The position numbers were made by a program, and so were the translations under genes. Positions 45,674 to 54,376 of a DNA stretch of 64,000 nt are shown piece after piece. Below the pieces are notes generated by a model that worked only from the letters and a program-made list of their open reading frames with translations, was not told where the DNA came from and ran no database searches. Source of the DNA: JADLGL01 sp963667605 (GTDB lineage Bacteria; Pseudomonadota; Alphaproteobacteria; Rhizobiales; Kaistiaceae); contig CAXXUZ010000001.1 in NCBI GenBank assembly GCA_963667605.2, forward strand, positions 372,001 through 436,000, in the 5' to 3' direction. Each line of letters starts with the position of its first letter. Position 1 is the first letter of the stretch.

Positions 45674-45861
45674 GTGCTGACGCTGATGGTTGAGGCCGGC
45701 GTGCTGCGTGGTCTCAACGAAGATTTTACCGAGGCCCGTATGAAAGACGGCGATGTCGAGCTCAAGCTCGGCAAGGTACGATCGCTGGTCGATGGTGAAA
45801 ATCCGGGCCACAGCACCTTCCGCGGCGGGGCTACCGTCGCTCGCCGGCGGAGGCGCGGATA
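45674..45861 (+). CDS. C-terminal fragment of a phage protein at the border
   Basis: The plus-strand frame reads LMVEAGVLRGLNEDFTEARM and KLGKVRSLVDGENPGH, ending in an Arg-rich tail and a TAG that overlaps the next start by one base. It has no start of its own; the preceding sequence is antisense DegP. By position before the tail protein it may be the end of a tail/neck gene. I do not recognise the family. Confidence 0.4.
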
Positions 45862-48063
45862 GTGGCCATCCCTAGTTCGATCCGGCGCCAGCGCAATTTC
45901 GTGGCCGGTCAGGTCAGCCCCGACGCCGAGCGCCGCTCGGATCTCGACATTTTCGATGCGGGCTTGAAACGGGCCCGTAATGTGCGGGCTCTGGATACCG
46001 GCGCTCTCGGCCGCCGCCCTGGGCGCAAGGTTCTCTATTTCGACGGCGGGCAACACGATTTGGTGCGCCCGATCTCGCCGACCATCTTCGATGTGACCTT
46101 CGATGCCGGCCGGTTCACGGCGCGGCTGCAAAATGGCGGCGTCGTTTCCAATATCACAGGGTGTCCCTGGACCGCGGCGATCTTGCCGACCATCTCGTGG
46201 CAGGCGGTCGGCAAGCGAATCTTCGTCACCGCGCGCGGGATGCAGCCTCAATATCTCGAATATGATGACGCGACCGGCGTCTGGTCTCTCAACACCTTCA
46301 CGTTCCGCACCGGCGTTGCTGGGCGGGTGATGGCCCCGTTCTACCGCTTCGCTGCCTCCGGCGTCACTATGAGCCCCAGCGCTCTCACTGGGTCGATTAC
46401 GCTCACCGCGTCGGCTGCGGTGTTCGAGGCCGGGCATGTCGGGGTCCATTTCACCTACATGGGCCGGGAACTGCTCATCACCGCGGTTGCCGGCGGCGGC
46501 CTCAGCGCCACAGCGAGTGTGATCGAGGATCTGCCGCCGACGTTCCGGCTGACGCTCGACAACGTCGACGGCTTCTCGGTCGGTGAAACCGTCGAAGGCG
46601 AGGACTCGAACACCGTCGGCGAAATCACCTCAGTGGATGCGCGCCGCAAACATGTCTACGTCACGGTCTCGAACAATTATTCGGGCTTCGACATTGCCGG
46701 GAAAGAGTACATCGTTGCCGATGAGGGGCGCGGGAAGCTCTCAGCCCAGTCGGCCGACACCACCCACCGCGCGATCCTACAGTGGAAAGAGCAGTTCATG
46801 TCGGCCCACCGGGGCTGGCCCGGCTCGGTCTCCTTCGACGCGCAGCGCCTGATCCTTTGCGACTTCCCTCAGATAGAGGAAGCTGTGATTTGGAGCGCGA
46901 TCGACGCTCCCGACGACATCGACACAGCCAGCTCTGCCGCCGATGCGGCGATCTTCACCTACGTGCCCCGAACCTGCCGGGTCTACCAAGTCATCGGCGG
47001 CGCCGATCAATTCGTTCTGACCGACGCCGGCTGCTTCTACGTGCCGATCTCGGCATCGGCGCCGCTGACCCAGGCCAACGCCCGGTTCCGGCCGATCACC
47101 AGCAACGCGGCCGCCAATATCCGTGCGGTGCTTGCCGAGGACAGCGTGATCTTCGTGGGATCGGAGCTCAATCGGCTGTTCGCGCTCTACCCGACCGGTC
47201 AGAATACCGCTCCCTACAAGGTGGTCTCCCTCACCGACTTTCACGCGGAACTGTTCTCCGGCCCGGTCTCGATCGCGGTCGCCGACGGCTCCGACGCTGC
47301 GCCGGGCCGGCATATCTACGTCGTCAACGATGATGGCATGATGATCGTTGGCCGCTACCGCCAGGGCGAGGATTTCGTCGGCTGGTTCCCCTGGGACAGC
47401 ACCGGGTTGGTGACAGCCGTTGCGGCCCGCTTCGGATCCGTCATCGTCGCCGTGACCTATTCAGCCGGCAATACCGTCGAAGCGCTGGACGACACCAAGA
47501 AGCTCGACGGCACGATCGAGCTCTCCGACTTCTCCGGCAACGACGTGATCGCGCTTTCGACCGGCGAGGCCATCGGCACGTCGACGGGCGAGGAGATCGT
47601 CACCGAATCGGGGGCGCTGATCCCGTTTGCCGGGACGACGATGTACGGCTGGGCCGATGGCTTCTATTTGGGCGAGATTCCGGTTGACGCCGAGGGCCGG
47701 GTTGATTTCCCGACCGGCTACACCGATCGCGAGGTCGGTTGGCTGTTCACGCCGGAGGTCGAGCCGTTCGTCCCGACCTTCGAGGGCGGCGAGGATTTCG
47801 GCCAGGCCGCCCGGAAGCGCAAAGTCTCGCGCGTGATCGTGACGGTCCGCGACACGCAAACATTCATCGCCGACGGGCACGAGTTCAGCCACCAATTCGC
47901 CAGCTACCAGATCGGCGACGAGATGGGCGACCCGCGGCCGGCGCGGAACGACACCTATCGCTATCGGCAATTGGGGCGAAGTTTCGACCCGCGCGTGAAC
48001 ATCCGGCAACCAATCCCGGGCGGCTTCACCCTGGTCGAGCTGTCGGTGCAAGTGACGATATGA
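45862..48063 (+). CDS. Podovirus-type tail (neck/tubular) structural protein
   Basis: The 733-residue protein starts at GTG 45862 with RRQRNFVAGQVSPDAERRSD and continues LDTGALGRRPGRKVLYFDGG. The pattern F-x-x-G-x-V/S-P ... R-x-D ... G-x-x-R-R-P-G is that of large podoviral tail proteins often annotated as tail tubular protein B or phage stabilisation-like proteins. The middle is beta-rich (ITLTASAAVFEAGHVGVHF). It is the first full gene of the phage block and lies 15 bases before the next gene. Assignment is by N-terminal pattern and order. Confidence 0.7.
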   Translation: MAIPSSIRRQRNFVAGQVSPDAERRSDLDIFDAGLKRARNVRALDTGALGRRPGRKVLYFDGGQHDLVRPISPTIFDVTFDAGRFTARLQNGGVVSNITGCPWTAAILPTISWQAVGKRIFVTARGMQPQYLEYDDATGVWSLNTFTFRTGVAGRVMAPFYRFAASGVTMSPSALTGSITLTASAAVFEAGHVGVHFTYMGRELLITAVAGGGLSATASVIEDLPPTFRLTLDNVDGFSVGETVEGEDSNTVGEITSVDARRKHVYVTVSNNYSGFDIAGKEYIVADEGRGKLSAQSADTTHRAILQWKEQFMSAHRGWPGSVSFDAQRLILCDFPQIEEAVIWSAIDAPDDIDTASSAADAAIFTYVPRTCRVYQVIGGADQFVLTDAGCFYVPISASAPLTQANARFRPITSNAAANIRAVLAEDSVIFVGSELNRLFALYPTGQNTAPYKVVSLTDFHAELFSGPVSIAVADGSDAAPGRHIYVVNDDGMMIVGRYRQGEDFVGWFPWDSTGLVTAVAARFGSVIVAVTYSAGNTVEALDDTKKLDGTIELSDFSGNDVIALSTGEAIGTSTGEEIVTESGALIPFAGTTMYGWADGFYLGEIPVDAEGRVDFPTGYTDREVGWLFTPEVEPFVPTFEGGEDFGQAARKRKVSRVIVTVRDTQTFIADGHEFSHQFASYQIGDEMGDPRPARNDTYRYRQLGRSFDPRVNIRQPIPGGFTLVELSVQVTI

Positions 48064-48078
48064 CCGAGGGAGCAATGA

Positions 48079-48522
48079 ATGGCTAACGCACCTTGGATCC
48101 TCCCGGCGATCGGCTTGGGGCTCACCGGCACGTCGATGATCCTGAAGGGCGTCGGCCAGAAGAAGGCGAACGAATCGGAGGCCGACAAGTCGATCTTCGC
48201 CTTCCGGGTCGGCCAGGTGCAGGCCAAGCAGACCGACACGGCCCTTCGCAACGAACTGGCAGTCACGCGAAGCAACATCCGCGCGATCATGGCCTCGCGC
48301 GGGTCCCCGGTCGACAGTCCTGCCGCCGAGGCCTTCATCCGCGGCGAGGAAACAGCATCCGATCGAGACCGGCACATCGCAGTCTCCAATGCGCGCCTGC
48401 AGGCCAATGCGTCGGGTCTGGACGCCTTTGCGTTCAGGCGTGCCGCCAGGTGGTCGTTGATAGGCGGGGTGGCCGGTGGCCTTGGCCAGTTCGCTCAGAT
48501 CGGAGGGCTCAACTTTGGCTAG
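48079..48522 (+). CDS. Small internal virion protein (T7 gp14-like position)
   Basis: The 147-residue protein starts with a hydrophobic, Gly-rich segment WILPAIGLGLTGTSMILKG, then an Ala/Gln/Arg-rich helical part, and a second Gly/Ala hydrophobic end GGVAGGLGQFAQIGGLN. Size, composition and place between the tail protein and two giant proteins match the smallest ejection protein (gp14) of T7-like phages, which forms a channel in the outer membrane. Sequence identity to a known family is not claimed. Confidence 0.55.
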   Translation: MANAPWILPAIGLGLTGTSMILKGVGQKKANESEADKSIFAFRVGQVQAKQTDTALRNELAVTRSNIRAIMASRGSPVDSPAAEAFIRGEETASDRDRHIAVSNARLQANASGLDAFAFRRAARWSLIGGVAGGLGQFAQIGGLNFG

Positions 48523-51500
48523 GCTCCCGCAGGTTCCTCGCCGAGGAGTGACACTGCAGGCACCGTCATCGCGGGCGTCTGGCGCGACGATCGCCTCGCC
48601 CTATCAGGTCATGGCCGAGGCCCTTGGGTCGATCGGCCAGACTGTCAAAGGGGCGGCCAACGCCGAGGCGGGCATCCAGGGCCAGAACGCGATCGCGCGG
48701 GATGCGGATGGCAGTCTCCGCGTCCAGTTCATGTCGAACGTGACCGAGTTCGGGCGCAACTATAACCGCGCCGCCTCACAGGCCTATCTCGCCCGGCTGT
48801 CGAACGATATGCGAGACAAGGCGCAGGCGCTCTCCCTCGAGGCGAACGGCGACGTTGCCTTCTTTCAGGAAGCGTGGGTCGGCTATCAGACCGGCATTCT
48901 GGACCTGGCGCCGGCCGAGACCCAAGGCGCCGTTCTGGCGATGCTCGAGGAGATCGGGGGCCAGCAATATCGCGGCATCGAATCGGCCCGCTACAACGCC
49001 GACATCGGCGAGGCCCGCGATACGATCGTGGCGCAGCGCGGGATCCTCGCGGAGGAGCTGATGGTCCTGGCCGAGGCCGGGCAAATCGATGATCCCGAGG
49101 CCCTATCGCTGGTTGCTCAATACCGCGACTTGGGGCTCGAGCTCGCCGACAATCCGGCCTTCGGGGTGGCGCTGGAAGCGCAGGAATGGGCGGACGACAA
49201 GTTCGAGGCCAATCTGCTTGCCGCCAGGGTTCGCGGCGAGGTTGGACGGCTTTTCCCGACCAGCCCGAGGGAAGCATTGGAATATCTCGATCGAAATTTG
49301 ATCGAGCCAACCTATGACGAGCTGCCGCTGAGCCCGGAGGAGAGGCGCGCGGCCGTCAATGCGGGGATGCAGCAATACAGCGCTTCCTCGTCCGCCTATC
49401 GGCTGGGGATCGATGCCAACCGCACCGCCACCGATGCGATCCTCTCGATGCTCAAGGACAGCCAACTGCCATACAATCTGCAAGAGGTTGCCGGCGCGAT
49501 CGAGGCCAGTATTACCGCCGGCGACTTCGTCCGAGCGGTAGAGCTGCAGATGTGGGCCGCCATCCGAGAAAGCGTCGGCGGCCTGATCCGGCAACCGGCG
49601 GCGGCTGCCGCAGCCGAGGTCGAAGCCCATTTTGCCGTCGCAGGCGGGACCACAACCGGGTTTCTCGAAGATCGCGGTGCCGGCCTCAACGTCGAGGGGA
49701 TCAACCCTGTCTTTGCCGCAAATGTCGCACTGGCGCTCGAGGCGGCCGAGATGGCGACCGGCGAGAGCGCTCAGATCAATTCCCTGGTCCGATCAAATGA
49801 GCGGCAGGCCCAGCTTTACGCCAACTTCACGCAAGAGCCGGTCGTCTACAATGGCATCACCTACCAGCCCGGCGCGGCCGGGGGGCTCGCCGCGCCGCCG
49901 GGGGGCTCGCGGCACAATGTCGGAGCGGCGGTCGATATTCAGGCCGGCGCGGTTCTCGATTGGCTGCACGAGCACGCGGCCGAGTTCGGCCTTGAGTTCC
50001 TGCCCGGCAACGCCTTCACCGCGGATCCGGGCCACATGCAGCTCGCCGGTGGCATGCCGGCGGCGACGATCCCGATCACGCCGGAGCTGTTGCGGGCGCA
50101 GCGCGACGCTTTGCGGCCGATCTTCATCGGAGCACTGGAACGAGCCGAATTTCTCGTCCGAGAGAATTTCGGCGCCGATTTGAACATGGTGGACACGCTC
50201 GTAAGTCTGAGACGAGCGGTCGATGATCCGGCCCTGACGCGACGGCTGGCCGACGTGATCGTGCGCTCGATGGGCAATGGCATGGTCAACGGGATCACCG
50301 CAACGCAGGGCGAGCTGATTCTGGGCGATCTGACGACGTCCGGTGCTGCCGGTGATGAATATGTCAAGGCGCTATTGCGCGACCAGATCGCAGCCAATGT
50401 GGCCCATCATGCCGATTTGCTGGAGAACAACCCTTACATGCTCGGCCTCGAGCGTGGCCTGTACGACTTTGCGCCGATCGATTTTACAAGCAATGAGACG
50501 CTGAGCGAATCGCTCGGCCGGCGTGAGGCCGAGTTGGCAATGTTGCCGGAGGCGCTCGACGGCCGGATCTTCGGCCTGCTGATGCCGGAGGAGGTCACCC
50601 AGCTCGCCCAGGAATTCGCTGCCAGGCCGATCGAGCAGCAAATCCCGCTGGTGGCCGGCGTGGTCGGAGCGATCGGCGATCCCAATGTGCTGACCGCGAC
50701 ATTGGCGCAGCTCGGCGGCGGCGAGGGGCACATGCTGGCGTTTGCGGGCGGTCTCTACCGGTTCGACCCGGAGGCCGCCACCGGGATCCTTCGCGGTCGG
50801 AGGCTCGAGGCGCTTGAGCCGGACCGCGCCCCCCATCAGGTCGATTGGGAAAACCGGATGAACGCCGACCTCGACCCCGAGATATTCCCGCTCGGTGTGG
50901 GCGGGGTCGAGATGCGAAACCAACTCATCGAGGCAATCCGTTTCCGGTATATCGACCTTGCTTACGGTCACGGGCTTGAGAAAGGCATCGTGAACGCTGG
51001 ACTTGCCCAGCAAGCGATCGCCGAAGTCACCGGCAACCTACTCAACTTCAACAGCCGCCGGATCGTCGCTCCCGTCCACGGAATGACGCAGCGCCAGTTC
51101 GACAATCTGATCGGCCGCGTGCCTTCGGCGGCGATGGCGGGGGCGACCACCACCAATGGCCAGCCGGTGACCTGGCGGTTTCTCACCGGCAATTTGATCT
51201 TCGGAGAGCAGCGCTACCTTCGTAGCTTTGGCGACGGGACCTACATCATTCAGCTCGGCGGCGATGTTGGCGCTCAATTCGTCAGTGACGGCGAGGGCGG
51301 TCTATTCGTTCTCGATCTCGGCGCCGTCGTGCGTGGCGAGTTCGGCACCCGGCCTCCTGCCGAGGTCGCGCCCGACGCAGATTTTGAGGTTGACCCACCA
51401 GCCGGCGCCCCGCGGCCAGGCCGCGCGAGGTTGGCTCCGAGGTTGATCCCGAAGTCGAACCGTCTCCCGGCGAGACGCCACCACGCGGTCTCGACCCCGC

Positions 51501-51538
51501 CGCGCTCGAAGAAATCGGCGTTGATCCGGCCGCTCTAG
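48515..51538 (+). CDS. Large internal virion protein with M15-type peptidase domain
   Basis: The start is TTG 48515, overlapping the preceding gene by 8 bases with GGAGGG upstream; this gives about 1007 residues. A central domain near residues 430-510 reads GGSRHNVGAAVDI and DPGHMQL, the zinc-ligand pattern H-x(6)-D ... H of D-Ala-D-Ala carboxypeptidase (M15/VanY-like) enzymes, so it probably opens peptidoglycan during DNA ejection. The rest is helical. Near 51420 the frame changes: the last 35 or so residues are low-complexity Arg/Pro, while a one-base shift continues as EVDPEVEPSPGETPPRGLDP and on into the next gene. Confidence 0.72.
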   Translation: MARLPQVPRRGVTLQAPSSRASGATIASPYQVMAEALGSIGQTVKGAANAEAGIQGQNAIARDADGSLRVQFMSNVTEFGRNYNRAASQAYLARLSNDMRDKAQALSLEANGDVAFFQEAWVGYQTGILDLAPAETQGAVLAMLEEIGGQQYRGIESARYNADIGEARDTIVAQRGILAEELMVLAEAGQIDDPEALSLVAQYRDLGLELADNPAFGVALEAQEWADDKFEANLLAARVRGEVGRLFPTSPREALEYLDRNLIEPTYDELPLSPEERRAAVNAGMQQYSASSSAYRLGIDANRTATDAILSMLKDSQLPYNLQEVAGAIEASITAGDFVRAVELQMWAAIRESVGGLIRQPAAAAAAEVEAHFAVAGGTTTGFLEDRGAGLNVEGINPVFAANVALALEAAEMATGESAQINSLVRSNERQAQLYANFTQEPVVYNGITYQPGAAGGLAAPPGGSRHNVGAAVDIQAGAVLDWLHEHAAEFGLEFLPGNAFTADPGHMQLAGGMPAATIPITPELLRAQRDALRPIFIGALERAEFLVRENFGADLNMVDTLVSLRRAVDDPALTRRLADVIVRSMGNGMVNGITATQGELILGDLTTSGAAGDEYVKALLRDQIAANVAHHADLLENNPYMLGLERGLYDFAPIDFTSNETLSESLGRREAELAMLPEALDGRIFGLLMPEEVTQLAQEFAARPIEQQIPLVAGVVGAIGDPNVLTATLAQLGGGEGHMLAFAGGLYRFDPEAATGILRGRRLEALEPDRAPHQVDWENRMNADLDPEIFPLGVGGVEMRNQLIEAIRFRYIDLAYGHGLEKGIVNAGLAQQAIAEVTGNLLNFNSRRIVAPVHGMTQRQFDNLIGRVPSAAMAGATTTNGQPVTWRFLTGNLIFGEQRYLRSFGDGTYIIQLGGDVGAQFVSDGEGGLFVLDLGAVVRGEFGTRPPAEVAPDADFEVDPPAGAPRPGRARLAPRLIPKSNRLPARRHHAVSTPPRSKKSALIRPL

Positions 51539-51555
51539 CGGCGGCGGGGGTCAAT

Positions 51556-51939
51556 GTGGCGATGCCTAAGCCGCCGGCGCCAGGCCAGCAGGGTCCAGAC
51601 GAGACAGAGGACACTTACCGAGCGCGGATTCGGCAATGGTTTGAGGGCATGACGCCGACGCAGCGGGCTACGCTCGAGAGAGACTTCACGCTCAATGACG
51701 TTCAGCGTGAAGTGCTGCGAGAGATCGGGGAAGGGGCGGGACCGATGCCGGAGAAGGACGAGCAGGTGCAGCCCCGCCCCTGGGTGAATGTGCAATTCAA
51801 CGATGTAGGCCCCGACATGGTGGCCGAGATCGAAGCCTGGGCGGCCGCCAACGACCGTACGGTTGAGGAGGTGATCTGGGATATGGCCGCGCTCTACGGA
51901 CGCCAGCCGGCAGAAGTTCGCGCCAAACTGGGGCTCTAG
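51556..51939 (+). CDS. Downstream part of the internal virion protein in a second frame
   Basis: The 127-residue frame (TYRARIRQWFEGMTPTQRAT ... EIEAWAAANDRTVEEVIWDM) is open upstream to about 51435 with acidic Pro-rich sequence that continues the theme of the preceding protein. It has no convincing start. The simplest reading is that it is the true C terminus of the 48515 gene, displaced by a -1 frameshift (mutation, error, or programmed). It ends with TAG, and the next large gene begins in the same frame 24 bases later. Confidence 0.5.
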   Translation: MAMPKPPAPGQQGPDETEDTYRARIRQWFEGMTPTQRATLERDFTLNDVQREVLREIGEGAGPMPEKDEQVQPRPWVNVQFNDVGPDMVAEIEAWAAANDRTVEEVIWDMAALYGRQPAEVRAKLGL

Positions 51940-51963
51940 GAATGCCGCCCGACGCTGGCCCCG

Positions 51964-54270
51964 ATGCTTGATCTGTTCGCCGATGCCCAACGTGCAACGC
52001 GCGCCTTCGGTGGCGCGCGTCTGGCCGAGGATCTGCGGCCGACGCCGATGGAAACGATCGGCGCCGGCATTGTCCGTCGGATGGTCACGGAGCCGCAAAT
52101 CAGCGAGATCATCCGCTACGAAATAGTGCAGGAACGGATCAACGAATTCTACCGGGAGACCGGCCGGGACGAAATCCGCAACCCGTTCACGCTGTCGCTG
52201 CCGGGGGCCTGGGAGAACGCCAGCCGGCAATATAACGAATGGGCGGCCGAGACCGACCGCGATCCGTTCCCGACCGAAGAAGAAATGGACGGCCTGGTGC
52301 TGGACTGGCAGCGCGGCGTTTACCAGGAAAAGACCGAAACCCTTGAGGCGGGCGGCGGCTTGGCCCGGTTTATCGGTGAAGTCGGGGCCGATCTTGGCGA
52401 TCCGATCATTGCCGGAAGCCTGATGTTCGGCGCCGCCTGGGCCACCGGAATCATCAAGACCGCCGTCACGGAGGCGGGGCTGGGGTTTGGGGCCGAAGTC
52501 GTTTCCGGCCTGCTCCGGCTCCGTCAAACGCAGACGCTCGATCCCGATTTCACCTTTGGCGATGTCTTGCGCGAATCGACGACCGCCGGAGCGGGAGGTC
52601 TCGTTCTCGGCGGCGGGATCAAAGCGATAGCGGCGGTGTGGAATTTGGTGCGTGGCGCGAGGACCTGGAACGCCACCGTTCGCGATGCCGGCGAGATGAC
52701 CGAGCGCGCCGCTGCACGAGCGGTTCCCGGCCGAACGCCCCAGCAAGAGCAAGCCAGGGCCGAGGCCGCAGCTCAGGCAACGCTTGATCTGCAAGCGGAG
52801 ATGCCGATCACCCGCCCGCCGGCGGCCGTGGCCGACGCCAATGCTCGGGTCGGCAGGGTGTTCGATGCGTCGGGTCGAGAGATTGAGGTCGAATATCAGG
52901 TTGTCGAGCTCGCCGACCTGATCGTCTCCAATCTTCCCGATTTCAGGGTCAATCCGCATTTCCCTGGCCATCTGCAGCCACGGGATCGGACCCGAGCGCC
53001 GAGCCAGGATCAAGTCACCGACATCGCGACGAACCTTGAGCCGGAGCGCCTTGGAGTGTCGGCCGAAGCGGCCGGCGGAGCGCCGATCGCCGGGCCCGAT
53101 CTTGTTGTCGAGTCCGGCAATGCGAGGGTGCTGGCGATCCAGCGCGCCTATCGATTGGCGGGGGACCAGGCGGCGGCCTATCGAGCCTTCTTGCAGCGCC
53201 AGGGGTTCGACGTTTCCGACATGGCCGAGCCGGTGATGATCGCCCGCCGGGTCACCGATCTTGATGATGCCGCACGTCTGGACTTCGTGACCGCCGCCAA
53301 CCGATCGCAGACCCTTCGCATGGGCGCGACCGAAACCGCGCTGGCCGATGCCCGGCTGCTCGATGAGACGCTGATTTCTCGGCTGGTGCCCGGTGACATC
53401 GAGGCCGCCGCCAATCGTCCATTCGTCCGTGGTTTTGTGGATAAGTTGCCGTCGGGTGAGCGCGGCGAAATGATGGGCGCCGGCGGGACGCTCAGCCAAG
53501 AAGGGATTCGCCGGATCCGTGGCGCCCTGCTCGGCCGAGCCTATGGCGATCCGAGGTTGCTCGACCGGGTCCTTGAGAACACCGACAGCAACATTCGCTC
53601 GATCGGCAACGCAATGGCCGACGCCGCCGGGCCCTGGACAATCATGCGGGACGCCGTTGCTCGAGGTGATTTGCCTCCGGGCATGAACATCACCGAGGAC
53701 CTGTTGGGCGCGGTTCGGGTCGTAATGCGGGCCCGCGACGCGCGCCGGCCGATCGCCGAGTTCGCCGATCAAGGGGAGTTCCTGGGCGGCCCGTCCGAAA
53801 TCTCGAAGCTGCTGCTGCGAGGGATGTTCCGCGCCAATTTCAAGAGCCCGGCGGCCCGGCCCAAGATCGCGGGGATGCTCCGCTTATATACCGATGAGGC
53901 GCTGAAGAATACCGCCGGCGGGCGGCTGTTTGGCGAACCGCTGGGTGCCAACGCCGTGCTGGCCGCGAGCCTTCGAAAGGCTGAGCGCGAGGATCTGTTC
54001 GCCGCGGCGACGGAGCAAACGACACCGGAGAAGATCGACGAATTGTCCGAGTCGGCCGAGGCAAAAGAAGCGGTGGTTCGTCACGCCGAGGAATTGAGCC
54101 AGGGCGACAAACCGGTCATGGTGGCGCGAGGGCGTGGCGACGATGCCGACGGGGACGCCGTCTATGCGGGACGGTCTCTGGATGAGGTGTTCGACGAGGT
54201 CGATGGTGAGATCGTCACGGCGAAGGACATCGAGGACTGCGCCACCGGCAAGCTGGTCGATGAGGACTGA
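51964..54270 (+). CDS. Polyvalent-type virion protein with a ddrB-ParB-like domain
   Basis: The 768-residue protein has a hydrophobic Gly-rich stretch near 150-175 (LMFGAAWATGIIKTAVTEAG). Near residues 313-400 there is a domain with VELADLIVSN, NPHFPGHLQPRDRTRAPSQD, LEPERLG, GAPIAGPDLVVESGNARVLA, the pattern of the ddrB-like ParB superfamily found in polyvalent proteins of phages and conjugative elements. The C terminus is acidic. Start is uncertain: ATG 51964 lacks a good ribosome site, while ATG 51942 (after AGGA) would need a one-base shift. Probably ejected with the DNA. Confidence 0.68.
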   Translation: MLDLFADAQRATRAFGGARLAEDLRPTPMETIGAGIVRRMVTEPQISEIIRYEIVQERINEFYRETGRDEIRNPFTLSLPGAWENASRQYNEWAAETDRDPFPTEEEMDGLVLDWQRGVYQEKTETLEAGGGLARFIGEVGADLGDPIIAGSLMFGAAWATGIIKTAVTEAGLGFGAEVVSGLLRLRQTQTLDPDFTFGDVLRESTTAGAGGLVLGGGIKAIAAVWNLVRGARTWNATVRDAGEMTERAAARAVPGRTPQQEQARAEAAAQATLDLQAEMPITRPPAAVADANARVGRVFDASGREIEVEYQVVELADLIVSNLPDFRVNPHFPGHLQPRDRTRAPSQDQVTDIATNLEPERLGVSAEAAGGAPIAGPDLVVESGNARVLAIQRAYRLAGDQAAAYRAFLQRQGFDVSDMAEPVMIARRVTDLDDAARLDFVTAANRSQTLRMGATETALADARLLDETLISRLVPGDIEAAANRPFVRGFVDKLPSGERGEMMGAGGTLSQEGIRRIRGALLGRAYGDPRLLDRVLENTDSNIRSIGNAMADAAGPWTIMRDAVARGDLPPGMNITEDLLGAVRVVMRARDARRPIAEFADQGEFLGGPSEISKLLLRGMFRANFKSPAARPKIAGMLRLYTDEALKNTAGGRLFGEPLGANAVLAASLRKAEREDLFAAATEQTTPEKIDELSESAEAKEAVVRHAEELSQGDKPVMVARGRGDDADGDAVYAGRSLDEVFDEVDGEIVTAKDIEDCATGKLVDED

Positions 54271-54286
54271 TGTTTCACGTGAGGCA
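54271..54286. promoter_or_regulatory. parS-like site TGTTTCACGTGAGGCA
   Basis: Starting one base after the preceding stop codon, TGTTTCACGTGA plus GGCA matches the bacterial ParB site TGTTTCACGTGAAACA at 14 of 16 positions, with an intact CACGTG core. It lies directly behind the gene with the ParB-like domain. It could be a functional centromere-like site or chance. Confidence 0.45.
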
Positions 54287-54308
54287 AAGAGAGAACGAGG
54301 GGCGGCCG

Positions 54309-54352
54309 ACGTTACTTTTTCCCGCCTCGAATGAGGGACCAAAAAGTAACGT
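54309..54352. repeat. 12-base perfect inverted repeat in the phage intergenic gap
   Basis: ACGTTACTTTTT (54309-54320) and AAAAAGTAACGT (54341-54352) are exact complements around a 20-base loop. It occupies the 106-base gap between two virion genes. As RNA it makes a strong hairpin, but the T run lies inside the stem, so it is not a standard terminator. Confidence 0.7.
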
Positions 54353-54376
54353 GGTGCCAAGCATAACGGTCAGATC

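Noticed and set aside
45700..46449. DegP frame extended to a 511-residue protein on the minus strand
   Set aside because: The part beyond about 45655 is Arg/Gly-rich antisense of phage tail genes without DegP similarity; its openness is due to high GC.
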